DNA from: Stachybotrys elegans
Lineage: Eukaryota; Ascomycota; Sordariomycetes; Hypocreales; Stachybotryaceae
Direction: 5' to 3'
DNA length: 64,000 nucleotides
Assembly: GCA_020746835.1 (NCBI GenBank)
Contig: JAGPNK010000017.1
Coordinates: forward strand, 124,001-188,000
Shown: one piece after another, positions 36,366-47,042 of the stretch
How positions within the stretch are numbered: position 1 is the stretch's first letter
How the letters are laid out: each line of letters opens with the position of its first letter
Position numbers and translations under genes: made by a program
Notes under the pieces: model-generated
Told to the model about the DNA's origin: nothing
Seen by the model: only the letters and a program-made list of their open reading frames with translations
The model's database searches: none

Positions 36366-37502
36366 ATGGGCTTTCCGCGAGAGCAATCCAGAGGACAGTG
36401 AGGGGCTTGAGGCCATTATGGCGCAGGCAATGGCGCTGGACAGGTCAATGAACTCGGCACACCCCCCGGAGAAACCAGACCTGGAGGAGTTGATCGAGCG
36501 GTTCCAGTTTTCTGGGTACAAGATCGATGAGGCGGCGTCACGGGAGTTTAAGCCCCACCAGATTGCTCGTAAGAACCCTCCTATAACCGACCCGAAAGTG
36601 CAGTGTTAACGACATCCAGACCTGGGCATCCTTGCCGATCGTTTTGCTGCTGGGCAAAATGTTGTGTTTGCCAATGACATGGGTCTTGGCAAGACCAAGG
36701 TATTTGTCGCCCTAGTCGGGGCAAGGAACAGGTTGTTGCGACATGCTATGACGAGCGACCCCGATACACGATTCAGGCCCACGATTATCATCAATCCTCC
36801 TTCCACCATTCTTCAGACTTTCCATGAGATTAAGCAGCATTTCAGCATGCTAGCTCCCCGCGTCTACTATGGTACGGAGTCATCATGGTCCGGTCCAAAG
36901 GCCAAGGTCATCAGGAGCGGTCAGCTTGTGAGCTATACCAGCTCTCTTGACAGCAGTGACCCAAATGTAAGGCTCATCCAGCACTAGATAAATGACGCCC
37001 GTGCTAATGTGATTTAGACCGGACGGATCGTCATCCTGACAACCTTTGGCACATTGAGGGCCAGAGAACTCAACAAAAACGAGACCAGGTTCATCATTTT
37101 CAACCGACTGAGGAAGCGTGCTAGGACCGGTGTCTAGGGAGTCCCACGACAAAGCGACAGAAAGGGACACGCCCTACTACGACCAACTCAGATGCCGATG
37201 AAGAGGCTGAGGACGTCGAGACTTTCCGGGTTGAGTCGGAGCCATCTGGGAGACCGTCGACCAAGCCATCGCAAGGCTCAAGAAGGAGGGTGGCAGAGAG
37301 GGCAAGATCCCTCGTTTTACACGAGATGAGGTTGACAAGCTAGGAAACGACAAGCGCATCGTGGACGTCTCGGACAGGCTCGCAATTCGACCTAACTGTG
37401 TATTGGTCGAATACTCTCTCCACGACCCAGCCGTGGGGGACGCTGAGCTAGGCACGGTAGTCGCCGATGAGGCCCATGAAGCCCGGAATGCCAATGCTTC
37501 TA

Positions 37503-37671
37503 TGTAGGATTTCCTGTTCGTGTGCCCCAATGTGATATAGACCAGCGACTTCGAGGAGGCTCCCTCTAACGAGAAAGACGATATCAAATCAAGAAATGAC
37601 AATTGGTTAGAAAGTTCGATTGAGAACCGCTTGATACTTGTAGCTGCGGCGATGCCAATGTCAAAACTTTC
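37503..37671 (+). repeat. Dispersed repeat, copy B
   Basis: Starts TGTAGGATTTCCTG, contains GACTTCGAGGAGGCTCC and ends at GATGCCAATGTCAAA. It matches 17060-17218 in inverse orientation over about 165 bp, while sequences on either side do not match. Confidence 0.7.
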
Positions 37672-37771
37672 CAGCCACCGCAATTGGGCAGGCGCTTCTG
37701 TCACGATGCCGCCGTGGCGTGCCAATGGTTCTATCGCCCAGCTTCTTCGCCAACTTAAGTGAGAACAGCTG

Positions 37772-38286
37772 CACTTGAGCATTGTCTCAACTTCAACTCG
37801 CCGGGCAAGGAAATCTACTGAAACATGGGCTTCAGCTGCTCTTGGTTACAGGTACACCAATATTAGCTAGCCTCAAGAGCCTCCTGTCATTTCTGTTCTT
37901 GACCGTGCAACACAACGGACATATCTTTGCCCTGGTCCATAATAGGAAAAAAGAGTCGGCGACATGGTCGGTCTCTGAATCTAGCATCAATGTGTAAGCT
38001 TGCTCCCAAGGGCATTCTTCATCCCAGCTTCCAGGAATACAATATTCATAAGGAGGACTAGACATAGGGCATTTCTATCATGTCATATGTAACTACCAAG
38101 GGCAGGAGCGTAATCAGGTTTTATTGATGGCTGATGAATACCCTGAGACTACCTGAGGTCCTTCTCTATCCATATAGGTTTGCTCTATCTGTAGCGGCTC
38201 GCTAGAGTGTTGTTGGGAACACAGTAACACTGAGCGCATGTCAACGTCCACCAGCCAAGAGCAAAAGAGCAACTGCCTTGTCGTGT
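37772..38286. other. Intergenic, no gene seen
   Basis: Sequence between the helicase pseudogene and the 3' end of the LysM gene. Short frames at 37782-37997 (plus) and 37832-38065 (minus) show nothing recognisable. Confidence 0.5.
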
Positions 38287-39502
38287 CTAGCATCTACCCG
38301 TGGTAACTGTAGCCCTAAAAAATGGTTAGCACTAGTAATGGGGGAGAATTAGGAATGGACGTACTTGAAGTACCAGCTCTCAACCGTGCCGTCACCTCCG
38401 CGTTGGCATTGATTGACCGCCAGCTTCGCAATATCATTACATCTCTGCACAGAGAGAGACGTGCCTATTCCGAAATCATTTCGAATCCAGAATTCCATCT
38501 TGTTCTGGCCGAACGGTGCGTTATAACAGCCATACTTTATCTGAGCCGTCGTAAGATCGCCGCTGCCATCCGCTGTACTGTCTCCGTTGCACCACAATCC
38601 CACGCTGTCCAGTGCTGCCGGTTGGTTGTCACCCCATGTTTTGCTAGTTGTAGAACATGACACATTGAAAGGCGGCACAAAGCCGATTGTCCTGACGCAA
38701 GTATAAGCATTGAGCCAAAGGCCCTTGCAGTTCGAACCAAGGGAAGGATTCCACGTCCTGAGCTGGGTCTCCGATATACCGCTCCTTGCGGCAATCTTCT
38801 GGCATGTATCGCCTTCAGCAACGAGGGAGAACCTGTCACAATTCCCCACCATGCCAAGCTGTGTTGGCGTTGGCGTTGCGATGCCGTTGCCGGCTGTAGT
38901 CGTGGCCGTAGGTTTCGTTCCTTCGCAGGCTGTGTTGCTGGGTGTAGTAGGGACCCCGACACAATAATATATATCGGCACTTACTCCATTGGAACAGCTA
39001 GAACCGACGGCTGGGTTCCATGATATGAACTGTGCAACTGTAAAAACGCCAAACCTGGCGGCAATGATTGTGCATGTATCGCCATTCGCGGCTTTGTAGA
39101 AAGTAGTACAACTTTCCGTCAAACCATCCTGAGTAGGCAGCGTTGTGCTTGGCTGTGTAGCGTGGTCTTGGGAGGTCTGCACACAGTACGAGTTGCCAAT
39201 TTTGATGCCGCTGCAATCATTTTTTAGGGATGGGTTCTAAGCGGTATATAAGCATGTGGCGGCACTGAAGATTATCATCCGAAGCACAGTTCACTCACCC
39301 ATGAAATGAAGTCTTGATGTGATATGCCCCAGAAGTCCTCAAAGTAGGCACAGTCATCGTATTTGCTGTAGACAGTATCGAAGTACGTACAATACGGTGT
39401 TGTACTAGAGTCAACCGGCCCAGTCTGCCGTTTGGTACCTCGTGATGCCACAGTTAGATGGGCAGAGGCAAGAGCCAGCACCAAGGTAGTCGAGCCTTTC
39501 AT
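38287..39502 (-). CDS. Secreted protein with three LysM domains
   Basis: Predicted extracellular chitin-oligomer-binding protein of the fungal LysM type, which can protect hyphae from chitinases or hide chitin from a host. Exons 39502-39299, 39236-38365 and 38314-38287 (introns 62 and 50 bp) give 367 aa. A signal peptide (about residues 1-20, ending V-A-S-R) is followed by a possible KR processing site. LysM 1 (about 36-86) ends F-I-S-W-N-P-S-L across intron 1. LysM 2 (G-D-T-C-T-I-I-A-A-R-F-G ... F-I-S-W-N-P-A-V) and LysM 3 (G-D-T-C-Q-K-I-A-A-R-S-G ... L-R-T-W-N-P-S-L) are canonical. A Cys-rich C-terminal domain with W-G-D-N-Q-P and G-C-Y-N-A-P-F-G follows. The last exon (GTACGT...TTTTTTAG) makes the protein end in G-R-C; unspliced it would end Y-V-H-S. 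Lies in a cluster with GH55 and GH18 genes, a known type of association. Confidence 0.9.
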
Positions 39503-40223
39503 GATAGGGTGGTCTGTGATGATTCATTGGCGATTGCAAGCAACGCTTGGGATAATGGGCGCCATCGCGGGCAATATATGCATTCCACACCGGTTAGCCA
39601 CTAAACTAGGCTATTCATTGGATCGGGCCATTAAGTGGGAATGGAACGATGCTGAATTCACGCGTCTAGGATCCCTGGTTCGGAGCTGTCTGTGGAGTTC
39701 TGCTCTCAAAGAAAGCAACAGGGCGAACCTGGTGATGACAGGAGGTGCATGCAACGTCTTGCCCTGGACCCTGAACACCCAAAGAGGGTCCAGAGTCTAG
39801 ACCCTGAAGGCGTTGAGACTTGTTAACTGTCTCATTTTAATTTTCAGCTTTAAAATCATGTAATTGATTGCAACCCACAACGCCGATGGGAACGAAATGA
39901 GCACTCCCTGCCACGCGCGCGGTCCGCATTCTTGACACCAAGTGTGCTCACGCTTTTATCTATGTTGATAGACCAATAGCAGCGGGAACAAGGAATTTGA
40001 AAATGTGTAAGTGGAACTTTGTGTAGGTAAATGCGTAGCTCTAACCGTGCCAACTGCATCACAGGACTCAACAAAGCCTGTCGAGTATCTACGATTTAGT
40101 GTCTAGATGTAACGTAAAGACCTGGCTTTATTATATTTTAATAATACGCACACGAATAACTGAGCTGCCACGTTTCAATTTGCATAGTAAGATTAGCAAT
40201 GAAACTGAGCAAGCAATACCTCA
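39503..40223. other. Intergenic: LysM gene promoter and GH55 gene 3' region
   Basis: No supported gene. A + strand frame at 39432-39800 overlaps the LysM signal-peptide exon and has no motif. A GGACCCTGAA/AGACCCTGAA pair occurs near 39768 and 39800. Confidence 0.5.
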
Positions 40224-43200
40224 TTATGCCCACAAGCGGTAGACATCGCTAGCAGTCTGGCCGCCGCACCATGTCCCCATATCTCCATCACAAGGTATAT
40301 TGCAATGAAACTTGAATGCAGGAGCCTGGAGAGAAGTGTCGGTCATGGACTGTGCACAATTGCAAGCATTACCAGCGCCAACGGAAAAGATGGCCTCCTT
40401 CCCCTCGAACAACTTGGCACAGGCCTTTGCGCATTTCTCAATTGTCAGAGCCTCAATAGCTAGCGGATCTTGAACCGCTCCCCAAGCAGTAAGCTCGGGC
40501 TCGTGCAAGAAGCAACCAACGCGAGTGTAAGCAAGAGGGCGTTGGCGGGATTGCTTGGCACCATAGACACTGAGCAGGCTCTCGCCGCCACAAACCTGTG
40601 TGCTATCGCCAGGGCAGGGTACCGTGCAGTCTTCGCTAAGACGGCCTTCAACGCCCATCTCCAGCTGTGTGCCGCATCGACAGATGGCTCCGTCCTCCAC
40701 ACCAAACAGCGACTGTCCCTGTGTGGCAAGGCAGTACTTGGCGCAGTATTCGATGCTCATCCCGAGGTCAGCTATGGTATATGAGTGCTTCAAGCCCACC
40801 ACGCCTCGCTTCTGGATGCTGTAGCATCCGAAATACTGATATGGGGGATAGAGTCAGGCCCATTGTCATCTCGTTGCTCGATGTCAGTCGCAGATTTGGT
40901 TGTGAAAATCTCGGCTCGACCCTTCCCTCCGCACGCCAGCCCATCAATGCAAGGGAGATTGCATTCCTTCTTGCTAGTGCTTTTCGCCCAGGAGGCAATT
41001 GACTGGCCGCAAGTGCATACAGAGCCCTCACTGAGTGCAAAGAACGCATTGCCGCTGGTAGTGCACAGACTGCCGCACATGTGTATGGTGATTTCCTTGT
41101 TGAAGCTTCTGCCGGATAGAATGGGCCGCGACGCATCTTGCACAAAGCAACCGAGACTGATAGCCTCGACAGGGAGTGACGGCTGGTTGCTATACACCTG
41201 CACGGCCCCATCACCACCACAAGCGACGTCTGAGCTGTTCCCATTGCACGCAGTGCTACACCTGCTACTATCCAGAAGTTGGCTGTCCATCCGAAGACGT
41301 GCGTCGCATAGGCATGAGTCTCCGTTCTCAAGTCCGAACACGAAAAAGGATTGCCTGAAGCAGTAGACCAAACAAGCAAGCACAGTCATGGGCTCGACGT
41401 TGTTGACTGCATCGAGACTCAGAACATCGCCCTTGCCTGTCGTTGCTTGGCGAGCGTAACATCCGTAGGGCTTGTACTCTGGCCAGTCCGGTATGAAACT
41501 ATCGAAACCCTGCGTTGGGTTCACACAGTATGTGAGTCCCGGGACGAGATCCGCGGAGCAGTTCTCCATTGAGACGGACGGATTGGCGCGTGTGAATAGG
41601 AGAAGGCTGATGTGGTGGCGGACCAGGACTTGCGCACAGTCATCGCCCTCCTTAATCTCTTGCCACGCTCCACAGTTTGTCGTCGTGTCCTCGGCAAGTA
41701 TAGCTCCAGCGGGCGGAGACACGACTTCCGAACCATACTCCGAGTATGCAGGGTCTGAGTCCTCCGTCGTAACGTTGTGCGTGAAGTCACCACCGGGGAT
41801 GGAGATGCAGAGAACGCTGCCGAGCGTCTCAGGGGCAGACTGAAGATTCTCGCAGGTCTCATCAATCCAAGGATTGAGCTGCATGATCGATTTATCGTCT
41901 AGGCCAGTTTTGACTTCAACATGCAAGCAGGTATCCTCTGAGTCGAGTTGGTAGATGTCGCATGGCAATGGAAGACAGATGGAGACCCCTTGCACAATCT
42001 CATTGCAGTCCAAGATTGCTGGGTTTCCAATGAATATAGCAGCTGAGGAGACCTTGTACTTGAGAGCCAATGAGTTGCAAGTGTCTCCTGATTGCGTGGT
42101 ATACGTAACCCCAGAGAGACACAGAGGCGTCTCTGTCGGGTTTTCTGGGAAAGGAGAGTCTTTCGTGGCAGTAGGCTGATTTGCGAGGGAACAGCGCGAT
42201 ACAGCTGCCTTTAGCGCTCCCTGATAGAAGGGCTCTTGAGAATAAATGGAATAATTGCTTGACTGCATCATCTTTAGCCGACCGATGTAACAATCCGAGC
42301 AAAGTTCGGCGGTTTTCATGGCGTCGATGCCTTCAGCATCACCAAACCCGGCAATGACATCTGTCTTTTGTTAGTGCAGCTGACAGGATAGCTCGATGGA
42401 GGTATACTTACCATTGCAGTAGCGACCGTCCTTTTTGTTCACCTGGCATGTTTCATTAATGCCGTAGGAAATGAAGTTGCCCATGATCGCAGCAGTAGCA
42501 CCATCGGCCCAGGTTAAGCCGGCACAATAGCTGCCAACGGCCTTGGTCCAATCCGAAATGGACTGAGCGCAGCCCGCATCACAGACGGAATTGACATCGA
42601 CTTCGTCTGGCATGATGCCGTGGTATTCCGGCGTGGTCCACTCACTGGTCCCATTATCGCATCGCACCAAGGCCTTGAGGGCATTCTGACAGGCGGCCGG
42701 AAAGACATCCAGGCCTGCAGTGCCTTCATCGTGGATCCTGTATCCCGCAAAATCTCGCCTGCCAGTCATCTGCTTTGCGCCTCCCAGCCAAGCCAAGAGG
42801 GACGAGGCAAAGCCATTCCTGTTCGGCTTGCCAAGCGTTGGCTTGCCGTTCAAGGGGCTAATCATCTCAATGCTGCCGATCGTCACGAGATTGTAGATCC
42901 ATACACTGAAACTCTGCTCCGTATAGAAGATCTTGTCTTGGCAGTTGTGACGGCCTGAGTTGATGCAGGTCTGATCATAACGAGAGAAAAAGGAGTATAG
43001 GCCAGCGCTGAGAATGTGAATCTCGGAAGAGTCAATGAGCCGTACAGCCCACGATACTCCGCAGGTCTTTGAAGTAGGAGAGCAATCATGAAACTCTGGG
43101 TCGTCAGGGAAGGCCCCTGGTAGAAAAGGTGCTGGAGCCGTTGGCACGGACTGAAAGTAAGGTGACTCGGTCTGGATCAGACCCATGACGATATTCTTAG

Positions 43201-46134
43201 CACCTGAGAGTTGGTACTGATATAGCACGCAGTGCTCAACAGAAGTACCCCAGAGCCAGGTTGGACCATTGCTTTCCACAAGCATGCCTCTGCCAGCATA
43301 TATGTCAATTTGCGTCTGCTCGGCAGTATCGAAATCATGGTCGGCAGTCCACATCCAGACATTTTCAAGATATGCCGAGGATTCCGATGTCAGGTGTAGC
43401 ATTAGTGACGCGGCAATGCACTTTGGGTTCACTTTTCCAGATAGCTTGGGGCAGTCATTGGCAGTAAGGTCAGTACCTGCTGCACCACCCACGCGGAAAT
43501 GAGTGTCTGGATGAGAGAGAATATGTAAGCTGAAGTCGTGATGACATCGTGAAGTGCATGGACTTACCCCATAGACCTGCCGAGCCTTGTGCAGACTCGT
43601 GTACATTCCACTCCATCAAAACGGCTCCTGCGGTAGCACCTTTGACAGTGAATATCAACGACTGGATCTCAACAACACCGACCTGATTGGGCAGGCCAAC
43701 ACGAACTGCGACGCGGGGCTGCAGAGCGTTGCTGAATTTTGAGCCCGTTGCCATAATCTGTGCCCAAGCCTGTCCGATAATGCGAGAGCCAACAGGAATG
43801 TCGATGGTGTCTTGTATAAGGTAGACTCCGAAAGGTATGTAGACGATTGCAGACATGTTGGCGGCTGTGGCAAACAGATGGTTCAAAACAGCCGTGTCGT
43901 CGGTTTTGCCGTCACCCTGGGCTCCGTATGCCCTCGCATCGAGAATTTGACTGTAGCCAACATCGTCGTACTTAGGCCGGCGCCTCGTAAAGAACTGATT
44001 GCGGGGGCCAACGACAAGAGAGGAGTCCCTGTTTGGGGAATCGAGAACAGCACCGTTGAGAAAGGTGGTATCGCCATTAGCATTGGTCACCATACCGAAG
44101 CCCCAATTGTCCACATTCCTGGTCTTGGAACTACCAGGAAGTAGAACTTTCCCCTTGGCCATGTCTTTGACAACGGTGTCTACTGCATAAAATCCCGAGT
44201 TGCTCAAGAGTAGGGCGGTGGAGTTGTCTGACATGACGGAAGTGGCAATTCCAACACGACCATATCGCATCTGCATGTCTGTAACAAAGAGCGAGCCGAT
44301 TCCCTGACCAGTACTCATCGGCTGGCATATAATTAGTACGACAGTCAATGATGAATGAAGATGGAGATCTCACGCCGCCCGCACCGCCAACGATGCTGAT
44401 GCCAGTCTGGCAGTTTACCACGACAATATTTTGCATCGTCCATCCCCAGTCCCAGTGAATCTGGATAGCTGTTTCGGCATCTTGGAAGTAGAGACCGCTG
44501 GCCGTGAACTGTTGGTTACCCATGTAGGCACTGCAAAGTCAAGCATTAGCCTCAGTCATTAACGAGTCCGGCAAGGGAATGGAATCGCCTACCCAAATTT
44601 ACCACCGACGAAGTAAAGATCAGACAAGAAACCGCCACTACCATTCTCCATATAAATGCCCTGTTCATCCTAGTATTAGACAAGTCGGATCTTTTGGAAC
44701 TCAGGATTCTTGGGGGGTTTTACCTGCTGTGTCGTGGATGCATCATCCTCCGGCGTGGTCATATAAAAATGGATATTCTCCAGTGAAGTGCCTTGGGCAA
44801 CTTGCCAGTGAATGCCGCAGACTTGACCCCATTGCGGGGTTGCCCGGATATCAATAATGAAATTGCGAATGCTGCGGAGGAAGTTGTTCTGGTTCAGATA
44901 CCTATGGAGGTCGAGATTAGTGATGGCACTGCTACCAGGAGAGGGATACTCTACCACTGCGAGGTTTCGCCCGTGTAGACCTGTTGAAAGAGTCAAAATC
45001 CTGATTAATTAACGGAATTAGGCAATTCGTACATTAGACGTGATGACGCCGAGTCCCACGAAGCTAGGTGCTGCAACAATCTTTGGCAGTTCAAAGGGCT
45101 GTTGGATGTTAGGACTCGAATGTGGACTTGTGTTAAGAACATCTCACATTGCCTATGAGCTCGGTGTTATAGTACTGTATGATCGAGGAGCTGACTTTGT
45201 ATTTTCCCGGAGGGAAATAGACCGTTGCTGGGTAAATGGTGCTGCCAGTGCAGTTGCCGCCACCGCATCGCCCGCCGCTGGAGATGGCCTTATTGATAGC
45301 TTCAGTATCATCGGCAACGCCATCACCTACGAGTTCGGTCAGTGAATGCGCTGGTATTCAGGGAGGGTACCTACCTTTGGCGCCGAAATCTTTGACGTTT
45401 CGCCATACTTGGTATCCAGATGGCGCAAATGGACTTGAGCCTCTCTGACGGATTGTGGCAATCCACCAGTCACCTGAGGCTCTTTTCTTCAACTTCACCT
45501 CGTCCTGGTCTTGCGGTGTCGATTGCACCAAGTCGGATGCGTTACCGCCATAGCGGAAGGCCGATGGTGGCTCTTCAACTCGTGAGACTAAACCGGAGCC
45601 AAACTGAAGCATGGGTGGCATCATATTCGTATCGTTGACCGGTATTTGGAAGTAGGTCTGTAGCCCATGGATAGCAGTCTCATAGTCAACGTCCTCATTC
45701 TCGTTAGGGGGAGTCCAGTGCTGTGAGACCAGGCGCGCGGCTTCGATGAGCTCATCGGGGACAGTGTAACGCATGTCATCTTCCGTACCGTTGCTACCTC
45801 TAGTGTTTTCGCTCCTGGCCTCTAGTGTAGTGGCATTGCTATGGTAATCCAGCAATGGCGGTGGTGTTTGCGCTCTGTTTAGCTCTGTAGCGTTGAGCAC
45901 CTCAAGTCGGTTCCGTCGGGGATTTGCGATGATGGCCTCATTTGCGCGGGCCATGGCAGCTTGGCCCTTAGCAATCAGTCTCAGCGCCTCGTCAAGAGCC
46001 GCGTCTCTGTCAGCGGCATTGTCACGTCCGTGGGAAGCGTGCATATGGCTATGCTGCGAGCCATCGTGGCGATGTGAATGACCGTAGCACAAGAGAGGTA
46101 CACCAAAGGTGTACAACCAAAATAAGAAGAGCAT
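40224..46134 (-). CDS. Giant secreted GH55 beta-1,3-glucanase fused to LysM and WSC domains
   Basis: Predicted secreted exo-beta-1,3-glucanase with carbohydrate-binding tail. Eleven exons: 46134-45375, 45326-45148, 45098-45033, 44980-44955, 44901-44724, 44660-44593, 44530-44374, 44321-43568, 43506-42412, 42360-40892, 40835-40224; 5364 nt, 1787 aa. Signal peptide about 1-18 (ends C-Y-G). GH55 spans about 220-985: Y-Q-V-W-R-N-V-K-D-F-G-A-K-G-D-G, Y-P-A-T-V-Y-F-P-P-G, N-F-L-R-S-I-R-N-F-I-I-D, H-W-Q-V-A-Q-G-T-S-L-E-N, and the second half with D-A-R-A-Y-G-A-Q-G-D-G and H-F-R-V-G-G-A-A-G-T. A Cys-rich linker (about 1010-1157) precedes three LysM repeats (about 1175-1370, e.g. S-G-D-T-C-N-S-L-A-L-K-Y) and four WSC domains (about 1385-1787), each with the CxCG/C-GG pattern. 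The last intron uses a GC donor with a CTGAC branch site. The splice sites and unbroken frame make one gene more likely than two or three. Confidence 0.88.
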
Positions 46135-47042
46135 TTTGCCAGACGATGTCAGCCAAAATGATTAGGGCATAACCGGCACCTGGGCGATGATGGTGGTTTT
46201 GAGAGCGGGTGGAGAGCTCATCACATCATATCAACGAAGAGAATACCATGTTTCTCGACAATGGGATTTCTTGTTGATTACCGTCGGAGAGACGCCGAAC
46301 CCCGCCCATACTCATTGTCACGGACCGAGGCTTCCAGGCGTGCGAGCACATCAGCTCATTTCAGATAACTGAGCATGGATCACGAAGCTTTGCATTTGAT
46401 TACTTCCAAAAGTCCCATGCTTCCGCCCTACAATCGGCCGACAGGACCCCCCATTTCCGACACGTGTTGTGCAAATTGAGCGTGAAAAAACCTCGGTTGG
46501 TGTAGAATTCGTGAAGTTCTCTGTGGATCTAAGGCTAACTGGCACCCATCTTCGGAGAAACTCTCTTAGCTTCATGACGGTAGGGCTGGAGACTGGGTCA
46601 ACACCAGGTCCTGGCCTGTGAGAATGAGCCCAAATCTTATAGCAAAGTGGGACACGGCTCCGAAGACCATCCTGCCAAGCCTCCGGACCCAGGCTCACAT
46701 GGCTGGTGCGTGCCGTTAGCAGAATCGAAGGGAGTCTAGACTGCGAGTCAAGATCACGCATGAATGGGAATTCACAGAAACATGCTAATTGCTGGATACT
46801 GCATGCAATATCAGGCCGAGATTATCGTACGTTTTTTCACAGGAAAAGAAAGGAAGCAGAGATATCCATGCGTCCTCTTCGACCCGCCCTTGACCGGTCT
46901 AAGAGGCTCCCATCTTCAAGAAATCCCCGTTCTGGCACCTCAAGGAATAACACTTTCGCTTTTCCGCTGCTGGAATGCAATTCCTGCTTCATTGTCTGTC
47001 CACCTCAAGGAATACCAGCTTCGCTGCTCTGCTGTTGGCATC
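46135..47042. promoter_or_regulatory. Shared divergent promoter of the GH55-LysM-WSC and chitinase genes
   Basis: 908 bp between the two start codons. CACCTCAAGGAATA occurs at 46936-46949 and again at 47001-47014, each followed by a similar CTTCGCT...CTGCTG segment, making a 65-bp-spaced direct repeat in the presumed chitinase leader. The arrangement would allow joint control of glucanase and chitinase. Confidence 0.55.

Larger units (their letters stand above)
35367..37770 (+). pseudogene. SNF2-type helicase, broken copy (B)
   Basis: Helicase motifs occur in order but in shifting frames. F-K-P-H-Q-I (Q-like motif) is at about 36550-36567; F-A-N-D-M-G-L-G-K-T-K (Walker A, motif I) is at 36664-36696; P-T-I-I-I-N-P-P-S-T-I-L (motif Ia) is at about 36778-36813; G-R-I-V-I-L-T-T-F-G-T-L follows an apparent intron (GTAAGG at 36967 to TTTAG at 37018); and V-V-A-D-E-A-H-E-A-R-N (motif II) is near 37458-37490. 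Upstream, 35500-35710 carries A-H-T-W-D-I-Q-P-T-D-G-I-L-L-A-A-Y, an N-terminal region in another frame. At least four frame breaks and several stops are present, and the C-terminal helicase lobe is missing. The dispersed repeat (37503-37671) lies just after motif II. It was probably a Rad5/SNF2-like protein; it cannot be functional. Confidence 0.7.

Noticed and set aside
42371..43606. Separate gene for the GH55 C-terminal half
   Set aside because: Splice sites at 43568/43506 and 42412/42360 join it in frame to its neighbours, and the start would lie inside an intron.
46764..47042. Upstream ATG for the chitinase
   Set aside because: It would add 93 residues in front of a clean signal peptide at 47043 and lies in a direct-repeat leader.
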